From contig JAILNX010000005.1 of NCBI GenBank assembly GCA_024691085.1, positions 1 through 64,000 of the forward strand: a DNA stretch of 64,000 nt, given 5' to 3'. The DNA comes from Clostridiales bacterium. GTDB taxonomy: Bacteria > Bacillota > Clostridia > Christensenellales > CAG-138. Each line of letters opens with the position of its first letter. Position 1 is the stretch's first letter. Below the pieces are notes generated by a model. The model saw nothing but the letters and a program-made list of their open reading frames with translations. It made no database searches and was not told the origin of the DNA. Shown piece after piece: positions 1 to 8,189 of this stretch. The position numbers and the translations under genes are program-made.

Positions 1-1
1 C

Positions 2-283
2 CACACCCACTTCAAGGGTGAGGTCTACGTTCTGACCAAGGAAGAGGGCGGCCGTCATACCCCCTTCTTCAGCGGCTATCGTCCCCAGTTCTATTTCCGT
101 ACCACTGACGTTACCGGCACCATCAAGCTCCCCGAGGGCACCGAGATGGTCATGCCCGGCGACAACACCCGTATGGAGATCAACCTCATTACCCCGATCG
201 CTATGGACGAGGGCCTGAGGTTCGCTATCCGTGAGGGCGGCCGTACGGTTGCTTCCGGCGTCGTTACCGCCATCATCGAGTAA
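2..283 (+). CDS. tuf: Elongation factor Tu, C-terminal part (5' end outside window)
   Basis: This is the last 93 codons of EF-Tu, the GTPase that brings aminoacyl-tRNA to the ribosome. Only domain 3 is present. It shows the signature stretches [18 protein letters not shown] and GDNTRMEI, and ends in VTAIIE before TAA. The domain contacts tRNA and EF-Ts, and EF-Ts (tsf) is found at 36.8 kb of the same window. A strong terminator follows 15 bases after the stop, so this is the end of its transcription unit. The identification is secure because the family is very conserved. What lies upstream cannot be seen. Confidence 0.97.
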   Translation, partial: HTHFKGEVYVLTKEEGGRHTPFFSGYRPQFYFRTTDVTGTIKLPEGTEMVMPGDNTRMEINLITPIAMDEGLRFAIREGGRTVASGVVTAIIE

Positions 284-297
284 TAAGCATACGCTTT

Positions 298-330
298 CGC
301 GCAAGGCAGTAATGCCTTGCGCGTTTTTTT
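298..330 (+). terminator. Rho-independent terminator after tuf
   Basis: An 11-bp perfect stem (298-308 with 313-323) closes a GTAA loop and is followed by seven T residues. It separates tuf from hup. Confidence 0.93.
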
Positions 331-383
331 GCACTTTTGCTTTATTTTGCTTGAAAAAATCGCATAATATATTAAAAATACCC

Positions 384-411
384 TTGTTTTTTCGAGTTTT
401 TATGGTACAAT
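384..411 (+). promoter_or_regulatory. hup promoter
   Basis: TTGTTT (384-389) and TACAAT (406-411) are 16 bp apart, about 60 bases before the hup start. The same two hexamers occur in the rpsB promoter of this window. Confidence 0.7.
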
Positions 412-472
412 ACACATTGTGCCTAATGTGGGCTGAAACTAATAAACCTATTATTTTCGGAGGATATTTATA

Positions 473-751
473 ATGAACAAAGCTCAGCTTATCAATGCTG
501 TCGCGGCCAAGACCGGTCTTGCGAAGAAGGATGTTGACGCGGCCGTTAACGCTGCTTTTGACGCTATCATTGAGGCTCTCAAGGCCGGTGATAAGGTACA
601 GGTCGTAGGTTTCGGCCGTTTTGAGGTTCGCGAGCGTCCTGCCAGGACCGGCCGCAATCCCATGACCGGCGAAGCTATCGAGATCGCCGCCAGCCGCAGC
701 GCCGCCTTCAAGGCCGGCAACGCGCTCAAGGATGCCCTCGAGCAGAAATAA
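473..751 (+). CDS. hup: HU family histone-like DNA-binding protein
   Basis: A 92-residue basic protein of the HU/IHF family, which binds and bends DNA as a dimer and compacts the nucleoid. The N-terminal helices begin [16 protein letters not shown]. The conserved core [20 protein letters not shown] (about residues 44-63) forms the DNA-gripping beta arm. Length equals the family norm of about 90. The start follows GGAGG at good spacing. It has its own promoter and sits between tuf and a ferredoxin gene. No terminator is evident directly after it, so some read-through into the ferredoxin gene is possible. Confidence 0.97.
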   Translation: MNKAQLINAVAAKTGLAKKDVDAAVNAAFDAIIEALKAGDKVQVVGFGRFEVRERPARTGRNPMTGEAIEIAASRSAAFKAGNALKDALEQK

Positions 752-791
752 TTCGCTCACCGCGCACCTTCAGCTTTATTTTCCGTCATCG

Positions 792-805
792 ATCATTATA
801 ATGAT
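792..805 (+). promoter_or_regulatory. Palindromic site over the ferredoxin -10 box
   Basis: ATCATTATAATGAT is a perfect 14-bp palindrome that contains TATAAT (797-802), the likely -10 of the ferredoxin gene. The -35 region (CTTTAT, 774-779) is poor. The palindrome could be an operator or chance symmetry in AT-rich DNA. Confidence 0.45.
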
Positions 806-833
806 GATATAAACCAATAGGAGGTATTCTAAA

Positions 834-1004
834 ATGGCTTACAAAATCACCGATGCCTGCATCGCATGCGGCGCTTGCGCAGCAGAATGTCCCGTTGGCG
901 CCATCACCGAGGGTGACGGCAAGTATGAGATCAATCCCGATATGTGCGTAGAGTGCGGCGCCTGCGCCGGCACCTGCCCCGTCGGAGCTCCCGAGCAGGA
1001 GTAA
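834..1004 (+). CDS. 2x[4Fe-4S] ferredoxin
   Basis: A 56-residue clostridial-type ferredoxin. Two CxxCxxCxxxCP motifs are present: CIACGACAAECP near residue 9 and CVECGACAGTCP near residue 38. Each binds a [4Fe-4S] cluster with the last Cys shared between halves. It is a soluble low-potential electron carrier for hydrogenases, PFOR and enzymes such as the NfnAB complex encoded at 54.6 kb. The start ATG follows AGGAGGTATT. The length is typical (55-60). The gene has its own promoter-like region and a strong terminator, so it is probably monocistronic. Confidence 0.96.
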   Translation: MAYKITDACIACGACAAECPVGAITEGDGKYEINPDMCVECGACAGTCPVGAPEQE

Positions 1005-1017
1005 TCAACAAAGAATT

Positions 1018-1046
1018 AACGGCGTCCAAACGGACGCCGTTATTTT
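1018..1046 (+). terminator. Terminator after ferredoxin
   Basis: A 10-bp stem (1018-1027 with 1032-1041), AAAC loop, then TATTTTG. The T tract is short but the stem is GC-rich. Confidence 0.85.
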
Positions 1047-1175
1047 GTGCTTTTGGCGGAAAGGAGCGGCCGCGTGAAGGAAAGCACAAAATATATTTTT
1101 ACCGTTCTTGATAAAGCGCGCTGTTTTCGCATCATGATCGGTATAAGGCCTTATTATTCGAAAGGAGCTCCCATA

Positions 1176-1733
1176 ATGACGGATGGCGAGATAATCGCAT
1201 TGCTGAACAACAGGGATGAGACCGCCGTCGTAGCCATTAAGGAAAGGTTCGGCGGGCTGTGCTTCAGGCTTGCCTCGAACATACTATCTGACCGGCGCGA
1301 TGCGGAGGAATGCGTCTCGAGCGTGTATTTCAAACTGTGGTCGGGCATACCTCCGGCAAGCCCCAATGATCTTACCGCGTATGTAGCTAAGACTGCCCGC
1401 AACGAGGCGCTGATGAGGTATCGCCGGAACGCTTCGAAAAGAAACCGAGCCGCATCCGTTTCGCTTGACGAGCTGGAGGAATGCATCACGGGGGGAAGCG
1501 GTACGGAGGAGGATCTCAACGCCGAACTGCTGGCGAAGGCGGTCGAGGAATTCATCCGCGTCCTTCCCGCCGAGCAGAGAGGGGTGTTCATGAGGCGCTA
1601 CTGGTTTTTCGACAGCGCTAAGGCGATAGCCGGCTCGTTCGGATTGACAGAGGATCGTGTGAACGCGCTTCTTGCCAAGACCAGAAGACAGCTCCGCCGC
1701 TATCTTATCAAGGAGGAATACATTTATGAATAA
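1176..1733 (+). CDS. ECF-type RNA polymerase sigma factor
   Basis: A 185-residue sigma-70 family protein of the extracytoplasmic function type. Region 2 (about 25-90) contains RRDAEECVSSVYFKLWSGIP and the -10 binding NEALMRYRRN segment. Region 4 (about 120-180) contains the typical LPAEQRGVFMRRYW and a recognition helix before LLAKTRRQLRRYL. The ATG at 1176 is preferred because AAAGGAG precedes it; the frame is open back to 1047 without a better site. The gene overlaps the next one by 8 bases. The partner is a membrane protein with a large outer domain, which is the usual arrangement for an anti-sigma factor. The closest relative in the window is the sigma factor at 20370. Confidence 0.92.
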   Translation: MTDGEIIALLNNRDETAVVAIKERFGGLCFRLASNILSDRRDAEECVSSVYFKLWSGIPPASPNDLTAYVAKTARNEALMRYRRNASKRNRAASVSLDELEECITGGSGTEEDLNAELLAKAVEEFIRVLPAEQRGVFMRRYWFFDSAKAIAGSFGLTEDRVNALLAKTRRQLRRYLIKEEYIYE

Positions 1734-3045
1734 GAAGGCATTTGAAGTATCTGATGCGCTCGGCAATATTGACGACGCGCTCGTGTCCGAGGCAGTTCGC
1801 TCGTCAGAAGGCTCCTGCACAGCAGTGAAGCCTAAGATCCGCTTTTCCCGGATCATGACGGCTGCGGCGGCGCTGGTGCTCGCCGCCGGAACTGCGGTCG
1901 CGCTGCCATTTGTTCTCGGATCCGGCACGCGGAATATAACTGCCTCAGTCCCGACAGGATCGCCGGATGAAACAGATAACGGATATGTGGTCATCTCCAC
2001 AAAAGCACCCGACTATGCCGCGGTCACTCAGGATCCGGTGCTTGTGACGGACGATCCGCGTGTTACGCAGACTCCCGCGCCGATTGGCGGCAGTCAAGTC
2101 AGGTTCGGCTCCGTTTCGGCGATCGCTATGGCGATCTCCACCGGTTGGTATATGGATGTGAACGAGGTGCTTCATGATCTTGCCGCGATCTATATGCCGA
2201 CGAAGGTCCCTTACGGCGCGGAGCTTACCGATATCACAGTCACTCTAGATACGGTGAAGGTGAAGTATGCCATTTCGGAGGAATGGATACACGCAGAATC
2301 CGATCCCAACCGTTTCGTCCTGATATGGCACAGGACATGGACTCCCGAGGATATCGATACTTCGGGCTGGCCGGACGGCGTTTTTGTCAAATACTCCGGG
2401 AACGGATTGGAATGTACCGCCAAGTGGGTGTATGACGGCTGTGTTTTCGAGATCATAGTTCCCGGCTATTATACCTCCCGCGAGGATATCATCGGCTTTA
2501 CCGGGCTCGTCAAGGTCGAGCTCGACAAGGCCAACGAGCATTCGCCGTGGGAGGGCTTCGAGGCCGCCGGCTATATGTGGCTCTCTGACTTGGATATGGG
2601 CTTCTCGCCTTTAACGGCTCCTGCATACAGTACGGTCTATCACAGACCGGAGGGCGGCGACGGCAGCCTTGTCAGGAAAGAGGGACAGGATTTCCTCAGC
2701 ATGATCCCCGAGGATAAGAGGGACGTTAGGAGCATATTGAAGCTGTTCCCGTGCGTCGGAGAGAGCTTCGAGCCGGTGCTCCTTGAGAACACAACGATAG
2801 TCGAGATCAACGTATACGACGTCGGCACTCTTAAGCCGATAGTGCTGGATATAAGCCTCGAAGAGCTTCGCGAGATCGCGGAGCATCCCGCCGAGCATCT
2901 TGACAGCAGCATACTCGAGTTAGGCGCAGACTGGTGCGTTCTCGTTGACATTGTCATTGTTCATAATGTGACTTTCATACCGGAGCTCGAAGAGTACGAG
3001 ACCGAAGCGTACCACTGCGGGTTCGTGATCCAGTGCGGACATTGA
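1726..3045 (+). CDS. Membrane-anchored partner of ECF sigma factor (putative anti-sigma) with unknown outer domain
   Basis: A 439-residue protein starting at an ATG 8 bases inside the sigma gene, after AAGGAGG. Residues 1-40 are cytoplasmic and include ALGNIDDALVSEA, a short motif seen in clostridial anti-sigma partners. One membrane helix covers about residues 43-64. A Thr/Pro-rich linker (about 70-125, with TQTPAPI) leads to an outer domain of about 310 residues with no family I recognise. The position directly after an ECF sigma gene suggests it holds that factor at the membrane and releases it on a signal. No zinc-binding HxxxCxxC anti-sigma motif is visible, so its mechanism is uncertain. 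Confidence 0.7.
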   Translation: MNKKAFEVSDALGNIDDALVSEAVRSSEGSCTAVKPKIRFSRIMTAAAALVLAAGTAVALPFVLGSGTRNITASVPTGSPDETDNGYVVISTKAPDYAAVTQDPVLVTDDPRVTQTPAPIGGSQVRFGSVSAIAMAISTGWYMDVNEVLHDLAAIYMPTKVPYGAELTDITVTLDTVKVKYAISEEWIHAESDPNRFVLIWHRTWTPEDIDTSGWPDGVFVKYSGNGLECTAKWVYDGCVFEIIVPGYYTSREDIIGFTGLVKVELDKANEHSPWEGFEAAGYMWLSDLDMGFSPLTAPAYSTVYHRPEGGDGSLVRKEGQDFLSMIPEDKRDVRSILKLFPCVGESFEPVLLENTTIVEINVYDVGTLKPIVLDISLEELREIAEHPAEHLDSSILELGADWCVLVDIVIVHNVTFIPELEEYETEAYHCGFVIQCGH

Positions 3046-3063
3046 CGGTCTTTTTAAGTAAAA

Positions 3064-3100
3064 CGCGCGCGGCAGGGAATACCTGCCGCGCGTTCTTTAT
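3064..3100. terminator. Bidirectional terminator between the ECF partner gene and pyrG
   Basis: An 11-bp GC-rich stem (3066-3076 with 3082-3092) with T-rich DNA on both sides. It serves the plus-strand operon and the convergent pyrG gene. Confidence 0.88.
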
Positions 3101-3114
3101 TTCCATGGCCACTG

Positions 3115-4704
3115 TTATTTTATTCTTTTTGCCGCTTCGATCAGGCCGAGGAACAGGGGATGCGGCCTTGTGGGACGGCTCCTGAACTCGGGATGGTACT
3201 GGACGCCGACGAAGAACGCCCTATTGGAAAGCTCCGCCGCCTCGACGAGCCTGCCGTCGGGCGAAACGCCCGAGAAGGTCAGCCCCGCTGCCTCGAACGC
3301 CGGACGGAAATCATTGTTCACCTCATAGCGGTGGCGGTGCCTCTCGGCGATATCGGACTTTTTATAACAGCGCTCAAGCGTCGTTCCGGGCTTTACGCGG
3401 CAGGGCCAGCTCCCCAGGCGGAGCGTGCCGCCCTTGTCGATATCGTCAGACTGTCCGGGCATGAAGTCGATCACCTTATTCGGGCTCGCGGGATCGAACT
3501 CGCCGGAGTTCGCGTCCTTAAGGCCGAGCACGTTCCTCGCGTACTCTATACACATTATCTGCATGCCGAGACATATGCCGAAGTAGGGGAGGCCGTGCGT
3601 CCTCGCGTATTCGCATGCAGAAATCATGCCTTCGATGCCCCGGTCGCCGAAGCCGCCCGGAACGAGCACGCCGTCCGCGCCTTCAAGCTGATCGGGCGTG
3701 AAGGTCTCGGAATCGATCCAGCGGATATCGACGCGCACTCCGTGCATGAATCCCGCATGCTTCAGCGCCTCGACTATCGAAAGATACGCGTCATGGAGCT
3801 GGGTGTACTTGCCTACGAGAGCGATGGTCACGCTGCCCTCGGCGGTGCGTATGCGCTTCGTCATCTCGCGCCAGTCGTCGAGCTCCGGCTCGGGAGCGTC
3901 GATCCCGAGCTTTCTGCATACGATGCCGGAAAGGTTAGCTTTTTCAAGGTAAAGCGGCGCGTCGTAGAGCACGGGGAGGGTGAGGTTTTCGATAACGCAG
4001 TCGCGCTCGACGCCGCAGAAGCCCGCGATCTTTTCGAATATCGTCGGATCGGTTATTGGCTCGTCGCAGCGCAGTACGATAACGTCGGGCGAGATGCCGA
4101 AGCTCTGGAGCTCCTTCACGGAGTGCTGCGTGGGCTTCGACTTGTGTTCGCCGCTCGCCTTAAGGAAGGGCACGAGGGTGACGTGTATATAGACCGCGTT
4201 CCCGCGGCCGACCTCGCGCCCGACCTGGCGGATCGCCTCGAGGAACGGCTGTCCCTCGATGTCGCCTATCGTGCCGCCGACCTCGGTGATGACCACGTCG
4301 GCGTTCGTCTTCTCCGCCGCGCCGTATATGAAGCTTTTGATCTCGTCGGTTATGTGCGGTATCATCTGCACCGTCCTGCCGAGGTAACCGCCCTTTCGCT
4401 CGCGGGCGAGGACGTTCTCATACACCTTGCCCGTGGTGAGGTTCGAGAAGCGGGTGAGATCCTCGTCTATGAACCGCTCGTAATGACCGAGATCAAGGTC
4501 GGTCTCAGCGCCGTCCTCCGTGACGTAGACCTCGCCGTGCTGATACGGGCTCATCGTCCCCGGATCGACGTTTATATAGGGGTCGAGCTTCTGCGCGGCC
4601 ACCTTCAGCCCGCGCGCCTTAAGGAGCCTGCCGAGCGACGCCGCGGTTATCCCCTTGCCGAGACCGGACACGACTCCCCCGGTCACAAAAACGAACTTTG
4701 CCAT
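3115..4704 (-). CDS. pyrG: CTP synthase
   Basis: A 529-residue CTP synthase that makes CTP from UTP, ATP and glutamine. The synthetase domain (1-265) begins KFVFVTGGVVSGLGKG, the P-loop of the family, and has the Mg and UTP site region EVGGTIGDIEGQPFLEA. The class I glutamine amidotransferase domain (about 290-525) contains the nucleophile motif GICLGMQ and the His/Glu part GVQYHPEF. Length is normal. The start ATG follows GGAGG. It lies downstream of mazG, but with its own promoter and a leader of about 150 bases, so separate control is likely. Confidence 0.98.
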   Translation of the reverse strand: MAKFVFVTGGVVSGLGKGITAASLGRLLKARGLKVAAQKLDPYINVDPGTMSPYQHGEVYVTEDGAETDLDLGHYERFIDEDLTRFSNLTTGKVYENVLARERKGGYLGRTVQMIPHITDEIKSFIYGAAEKTNADVVITEVGGTIGDIEGQPFLEAIRQVGREVGRGNAVYIHVTLVPFLKASGEHKSKPTQHSVKELQSFGISPDVIVLRCDEPITDPTIFEKIAGFCGVERDCVIENLTLPVLYDAPLYLEKANLSGIVCRKLGIDAPEPELDDWREMTKRIRTAEGSVTIALVGKYTQLHDAYLSIVEALKHAGFMHGVRVDIRWIDSETFTPDQLEGADGVLVPGGFGDRGIEGMISACEYARTHGLPYFGICLGMQIMCIEYARNVLGLKDANSGEFDPASPNKVIDFMPGQSDDIDKGGTLRLGSWPCRVKPGTTLERCYKKSDIAERHRHRYEVNNDFRPAFEAAGLTFSGVSPDGRLVEAAELSNRAFFVGVQYHPEFRSRPTRPHPLFLGLIEAAKRIK

Positions 4705-4726
4705 AATTACCTCCGTAGTATTTGAG

Positions 4727-4769
4727 AGGCGCCCGTCCGAGAGGGTGATTCCCCTGCGGACGAGCGCCT
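4727..4769 (-). other. Stem-loop in the pyrG leader
   Basis: On the minus strand a long hairpin pairs 4765-4769 and 4757-4762 with 4727-4731 and 4734-4739 just before the pyrG ribosome site. No U run follows on that strand, so it is not a simple terminator. On the plus strand it is followed by TTTTG, where no gene needs a terminator. Confidence 0.6.
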
Positions 4770-4861
4770 TTTGCGTTCATCTTGTATCAGCCGCTTCGCG
4801 GCGGTATTCGGTTTTGCTTACCGTCATTACGGACGGATAATATATCAAAAACATGTAACGG

Positions 4862-4890
4862 ATTATAGCACCGCAAGAGGCTTCCGTCAA
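4862..4890 (-). promoter_or_regulatory. pyrG promoter
   Basis: On the minus strand TTGACG (4890-4885) and TATAAT (4867-4862) are 17 bp apart. Transcription should begin near 4855 and give a leader of about 150 bases. Confidence 0.85.
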
Positions 4891-4907
4891 GTGCTTTTTG
4901 AAAAATA

Positions 4908-6410
4908 TCAGTACGTTTCCGTAATCTTTTTTGCCTTTTCCCAGTATTCGTCCATCTCGGGAAGGGTCATATCCTTAAAGCTCAGACCGTCCTTCAGGAT
5001 CAGCTCCTCGGTCAGCTTGAAGCGGCGCTCGAACTTGTCCGTCGCGGCGGTGAGAGCGAGATCGGGATCGACCTTCTTAAGACGCGCCACGTTCACGGCG
5101 GCGAAGAAGAGATCGCCCACCTCGTCGGCTATATGGTCGGGATCGTTTTCGCGTATGGCGGAAAGCACCTCGTCCGCCTCCTCGTGCACCTTCGGGAGCG
5201 CTTCTTCTGCGCTCGACCAGTCGAAGCCCACGTCGGCGGCCTTCTTCTGTATCTTGTATGCGCGCAGAAGGGAGGGAAAGCTCTTCGGCACGGAATCCAT
5301 GGCGGAGGCTACGGTCTCAAGGTGTTTCTCTTCCTTCTTGAGTATCTCCCAATTCGTAAGCACGTCGTCGGAATTGTTTACGTGCACGTCTCCGAACACG
5401 TGCGGGTGGCGGAATATCATCTTGTTCGTGATGCCCGTCGCGACGTCTCGGAGGGTGAACGACGCGCGCTCCTCCTCGATGACGACGTGGAACGCGATCT
5501 GCATCAAAAGATCGCCCAGCTCCTCGCAGAGATCGTCCGCATCCTTGCGGTCGATGGCGTCGATGACCTCCCAGCATTCCTCAAGGAGCGTCTTTTTTAG
5601 GCTCTCGTGCGTCTGCTCGGCGTCCCACGGACAGCCGCCCGGTGCGCGTAGACGGCGCATCAGCTGCATGAGCCCCTCGACCGAGTGGCGGGGGAGGTCG
5701 AGATCCTTTTTAGGAGGAACGAGCAGCACGCTCGCTGCGTCGTACGCCTTCTGCCTGTCGAGCTCATAAAGCGGTACCGGCCTCACCTCGTACCCCGAGC
5801 TGTCCGGCGCGGGAAGGGCGAAGAGCACCTCATACTCGTCGGGATAGTATTCGGAAAGCTTAAGCTTCACCTCGCTCGCCGCAAGGGGGGAGTCGATCTC
5901 CGTCACGGCATACATCGCTTCGGTATCGGCTATCGCGCGGAGGCGGTTCGCGGGAAGCTCGGTGATGAGCTCCTGCCCGGGGATGAGCCCGTATGAGAGC
6001 GCCGCGGCATAGGCGGATTCCGCAAAGCCCGCGAACGGAAGCACCTCGACGTTGACCTTTCCCGCGTCGGCTATTTCGCGGATCGCGCCGAGCAGGTCGG
6101 GATTGAGCCTTCCGAGGGTGATATATGCAGCGTATGTCGGTTTTTCGCCGGGAACGAGCTTATTATACCCGTCGCCTGACATGAACTCCGCCGCCTCGAC
6201 AAGCCTGCCCGCGATGAGGCGGTTCAGCTCGTCGTAGTCCTCTGCCTCTCGGAAAAGATCGTCCATGGCGGTGTAATTCCCGGTGAGGGCGAGGCTCTTT
6301 ATGAACGGATGCTCCGTCGTCTGCACGAAGCGCGCCTCGGCATTATCAAACACGGACCTGTGCTTTGACGAAAGGTCCGTGCCAATTTGAATAATTATAA
6401 GATCTGTCAT
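4908..6410 (-). CDS. mazG: MazG-type nucleoside triphosphate pyrophosphohydrolase with degenerate N-terminal methylase-like domain
   Basis: A 500-residue YabN-like protein. Two MazG modules are visible: the first with EECWE (277-281) and EELGD (296-300), the second with EEADE (about 410) and EVGD (about 430). These acidic motifs bind Mg and hydrolyse NTPs to NMP and PPi, which clears unwanted nucleotides. Residues 1-230 hold the place of the SAM-dependent tetrapyrrole methylase domain of YabN, but I see no clear glycine-rich GxGPGD motif, so that domain looks degenerate. The start was set at ATG 6410, giving an ATGA overlap with ansA. An open frame upstream to 6602 lies inside ansA and is not used. 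Confidence 0.9.
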   Translation of the reverse strand: MTDLIIIQIGTDLSSKHRSVFDNAEARFVQTTEHPFIKSLALTGNYTAMDDLFREAEDYDELNRLIAGRLVEAAEFMSGDGYNKLVPGEKPTYAAYITLGRLNPDLLGAIREIADAGKVNVEVLPFAGFAESAYAAALSYGLIPGQELITELPANRLRAIADTEAMYAVTEIDSPLAASEVKLKLSEYYPDEYEVLFALPAPDSSGYEVRPVPLYELDRQKAYDAASVLLVPPKKDLDLPRHSVEGLMQLMRRLRAPGGCPWDAEQTHESLKKTLLEECWEVIDAIDRKDADDLCEELGDLLMQIAFHVVIEEERASFTLRDVATGITNKMIFRHPHVFGDVHVNNSDDVLTNWEILKKEEKHLETVASAMDSVPKSFPSLLRAYKIQKKAADVGFDWSSAEEALPKVHEEADEVLSAIRENDPDHIADEVGDLFFAAVNVARLKKVDPDLALTAATDKFERRFKLTEELILKDGLSFKDMTLPEMDEYWEKAKKITETY

Positions 6411-7393
6411 TCGGTCAGTTCTCCCACAAGATCGGTATCCATTATCCTTCTCACGCTCTCGATGTCGTGCGCGCGGCCGAGCACCCACATCAGCTTGGTG
6501 ACGGCGGCCTCGGTCGTCATATCGTGCGCGACCAGCACGCCGAGCTCGGAGAGCGAGCGGCTGACCTCGTACACGTCGGGCGTGGACTGCTCGTAAAGAC
6601 ACTGGCTCGTGAGCACGACGGGTATGCCCGCGTTCATGAGCCCGCGTATCGATTCGGTATGGTCGCGGCGGAAATTGTGCATGCCGCCGAGGCCGAAGCC
6701 CTCGACGACAACGCCCTTCATATCACAGTCCTTGAGGCTGTCGAGGAATTTGGGGCTAAGACCCGGAGTGATCTTCACGAGCGCGACCCTTGAGTCGTGC
6801 GCGGTGGAGAAAGCAAAGCCCAGAGGCTGCTTGGGCTCGTGAAGCTTTATGCACTTGCCGTCCGCGATTATCGCGACGTAGGGGTAATTGATGGATTCAA
6901 AAGCGTTAAGGCTGGTCGTCCTCGTCTTGACGGCACGGCAGCCGAGTATAACGGAACCGCCGAACGAGATGTAGACCCCTCCGGGGAGGCTCGACGCGGC
7001 GATCACGGCGTCGACAAGGTTACGCCTTCCGTCCGAATTGGGGTAGACGGCAGGATACTGAGCTCCTGTAAGCACCACGGGAACGGGTATGCCCATCAGC
7101 ATGAACGACAGCATCGACGCGGTATACGCCATCGTGTCCGTGCCGTGCGTCAGCACTATGCCGTCGCAGCTTCCCACCTTGTTTTTGATGGATTCGGCGA
7201 TGAGGCACCATTCCTCGGGCTGTATGTTGGAGGAATCCATGCTGAAAAGGTCGGTGCAGCTTATCTCGACGCCGTCCTGCTCGCAGCCGGAGAGCTTCAC
7301 GAGCTCATGCGCCGAAAGCTCCGGCTTGAGCCCGTTTTCGGTGGGAACGCAGGCGATCGTACCGCCGGTACCTATGAGGCAGATCCTTTTCAT
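6407..7393 (-). CDS. ansA: Type I L-asparaginase
   Basis: A 328-residue cytoplasmic-type L-asparaginase that turns asparagine into aspartate and ammonia. The first active-site threonine is in IGTGGTIA near the N-terminus and the second in the HGTDTM motif near residue 85. No signal peptide is present, consistent with type I. The start follows a GAGGTG site. The stop overlaps the mazG start by 4 bases, so the two are co-translated. Its promoter is shared back-to-back with the lipoprotein gene at 7567. Confidence 0.95.
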   Translation of the reverse strand: MKRICLIGTGGTIACVPTENGLKPELSAHELVKLSGCEQDGVEISCTDLFSMDSSNIQPEEWCLIAESIKNKVGSCDGIVLTHGTDTMAYTASMLSFMLMGIPVPVVLTGAQYPAVYPNSDGRRNLVDAVIAASSLPGGVYISFGGSVILGCRAVKTRTTSLNAFESINYPYVAIIADGKCIKLHEPKQPLGFAFSTAHDSRVALVKITPGLSPKFLDSLKDCDMKGVVVEGFGLGGMHNFRRDHTESIRGLMNAGIPVVLTSQCLYEQSTPDVYEVSRSLSELGVLVAHDMTTEAAVTKLMWVLGRAHDIESVRRIMDTDLVGELTE

Positions 7394-7425
7394 CGTTTGT
7401 CACCTCTCATATTATTCCGGATAAT

Positions 7426-7454
7426 ATTATAATTGCTTTTCGGGCGAATGGCAA
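7426..7454 (-). promoter_or_regulatory. ansA-mazG promoter
   Basis: On the minus strand TTGCCA (7454-7449) and TATAAT (7431-7426) with a 17-bp spacer. Confidence 0.85.
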
Positions 7455-7462
7455 GGAAATTA

Positions 7463-7491
7463 TTGCCCGATCGATTTTTTGCTGATATAAT
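7463..7491 (+). promoter_or_regulatory. Promoter of the PrcB-like lipoprotein gene
   Basis: TTGCCC (7463-7468) and TATAAT (7486-7491), 17-bp spacer. Its -35 is only 8 bases from the -35 of the divergent ansA promoter. Confidence 0.85.
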
Positions 7492-7566
7492 GGGAACCGA
7501 AAGGGCATTTAAAACGTTATATGTTCAAAGAAAGGAACGATCCTTTTTAAGAAGGAGGTTTTAAAT

Positions 7567-8148
7567 ATGAAGAAGATCATCTCACTCGGAGCGCTTTTCA
7601 TGGCGGTTTTAATGCTCGCGGGATGCGCCGCGGCCAAGGGCGAGGGCTCGGGATTCGAGCATATCCTCGACGGTCTGACCAAACCGACCGACAAGCCCGT
7701 GATCTCGACCGGCGCTCCGGCGGGGATCGAGACCCCCGCACCCTTAAAGAACGTCCCTGCCTGGGAGCACGTCAGGCTCGGCGGAGGGGCTGAGATAAGG
7801 AACGGCTTCACGGTTTATACCGACCTCGAAAGCTTCGAACGCGCATTTCGCGATACTGCTGTAGACACCTCAAAGTATTCCGAAAGGAGCTTCGGCGGCT
7901 CGGTCATCGTCGCGGTCTATATGACCACCAGGACGGGCGGATGGACGTTCGAGCCGGAGCGCGTCACAGTCGTCGACGGCGTACTCGATATCTTGATAAG
8001 GGCGACCGCGCCCGTCAATATGGCGACGCAGGCGTTCGAGGATCACGTCGTTCTGATCGCGGTCGACAGAGCAGTCTATACAGACGGTATGGAGATAAGG
8101 ATCGACTGCCCGGGGTTCTTCGGTCTCGGGAACGGGGAAGCGTACTGA
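7567..8148 (+). CDS. Lipoprotein with PrcB-like C-terminal domain
   Basis: A 193-residue lipoprotein. The signal peptide ends in the lipobox LAGC (Cys20), so it should be lipid-anchored outside the cell by Lgt and LspA (LspA is at 12.5 kb). A Thr/Pro-containing linker follows. Residues about 85-190 resemble the PrcB C-terminal domain: a central TGGWTFEPERV strand and a late VVLIAVDRA strand fit the pattern TGGY...V.V of that family, first named from a protease-associated protein of Treponema. No protease gene is next to it. The start follows AAGGAGG. The family call is by pattern only. Confidence 0.65.
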   Translation: MKKIISLGALFMAVLMLAGCAAAKGEGSGFEHILDGLTKPTDKPVISTGAPAGIETPAPLKNVPAWEHVRLGGGAEIRNGFTVYTDLESFERAFRDTAVDTSKYSERSFGGSVIVAVYMTTRTGGWTFEPERVTVVDGVLDILIRATAPVNMATQAFEDHVVLIAVDRAVYTDGMEIRIDCPGFFGLGNGEAY

Positions 8149-8189
8149 TGGCCGCCCAAACGTTTTACAAGAACTTTACCAAAGCGGTC

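Noticed and set aside
3160-4725. Long open frame of 521 codons on plus, opposite pyrG
   Set aside because: It is the antisense shadow of a GC-rich conserved gene, with no family features and no ribosome site.
6411-6602. Longer mazG start at 6602
   Set aside because: The extra residues lie inside ansA, are Arg-rich like shadow sequence, and ATG 6410 gives the usual ATGA overlap.
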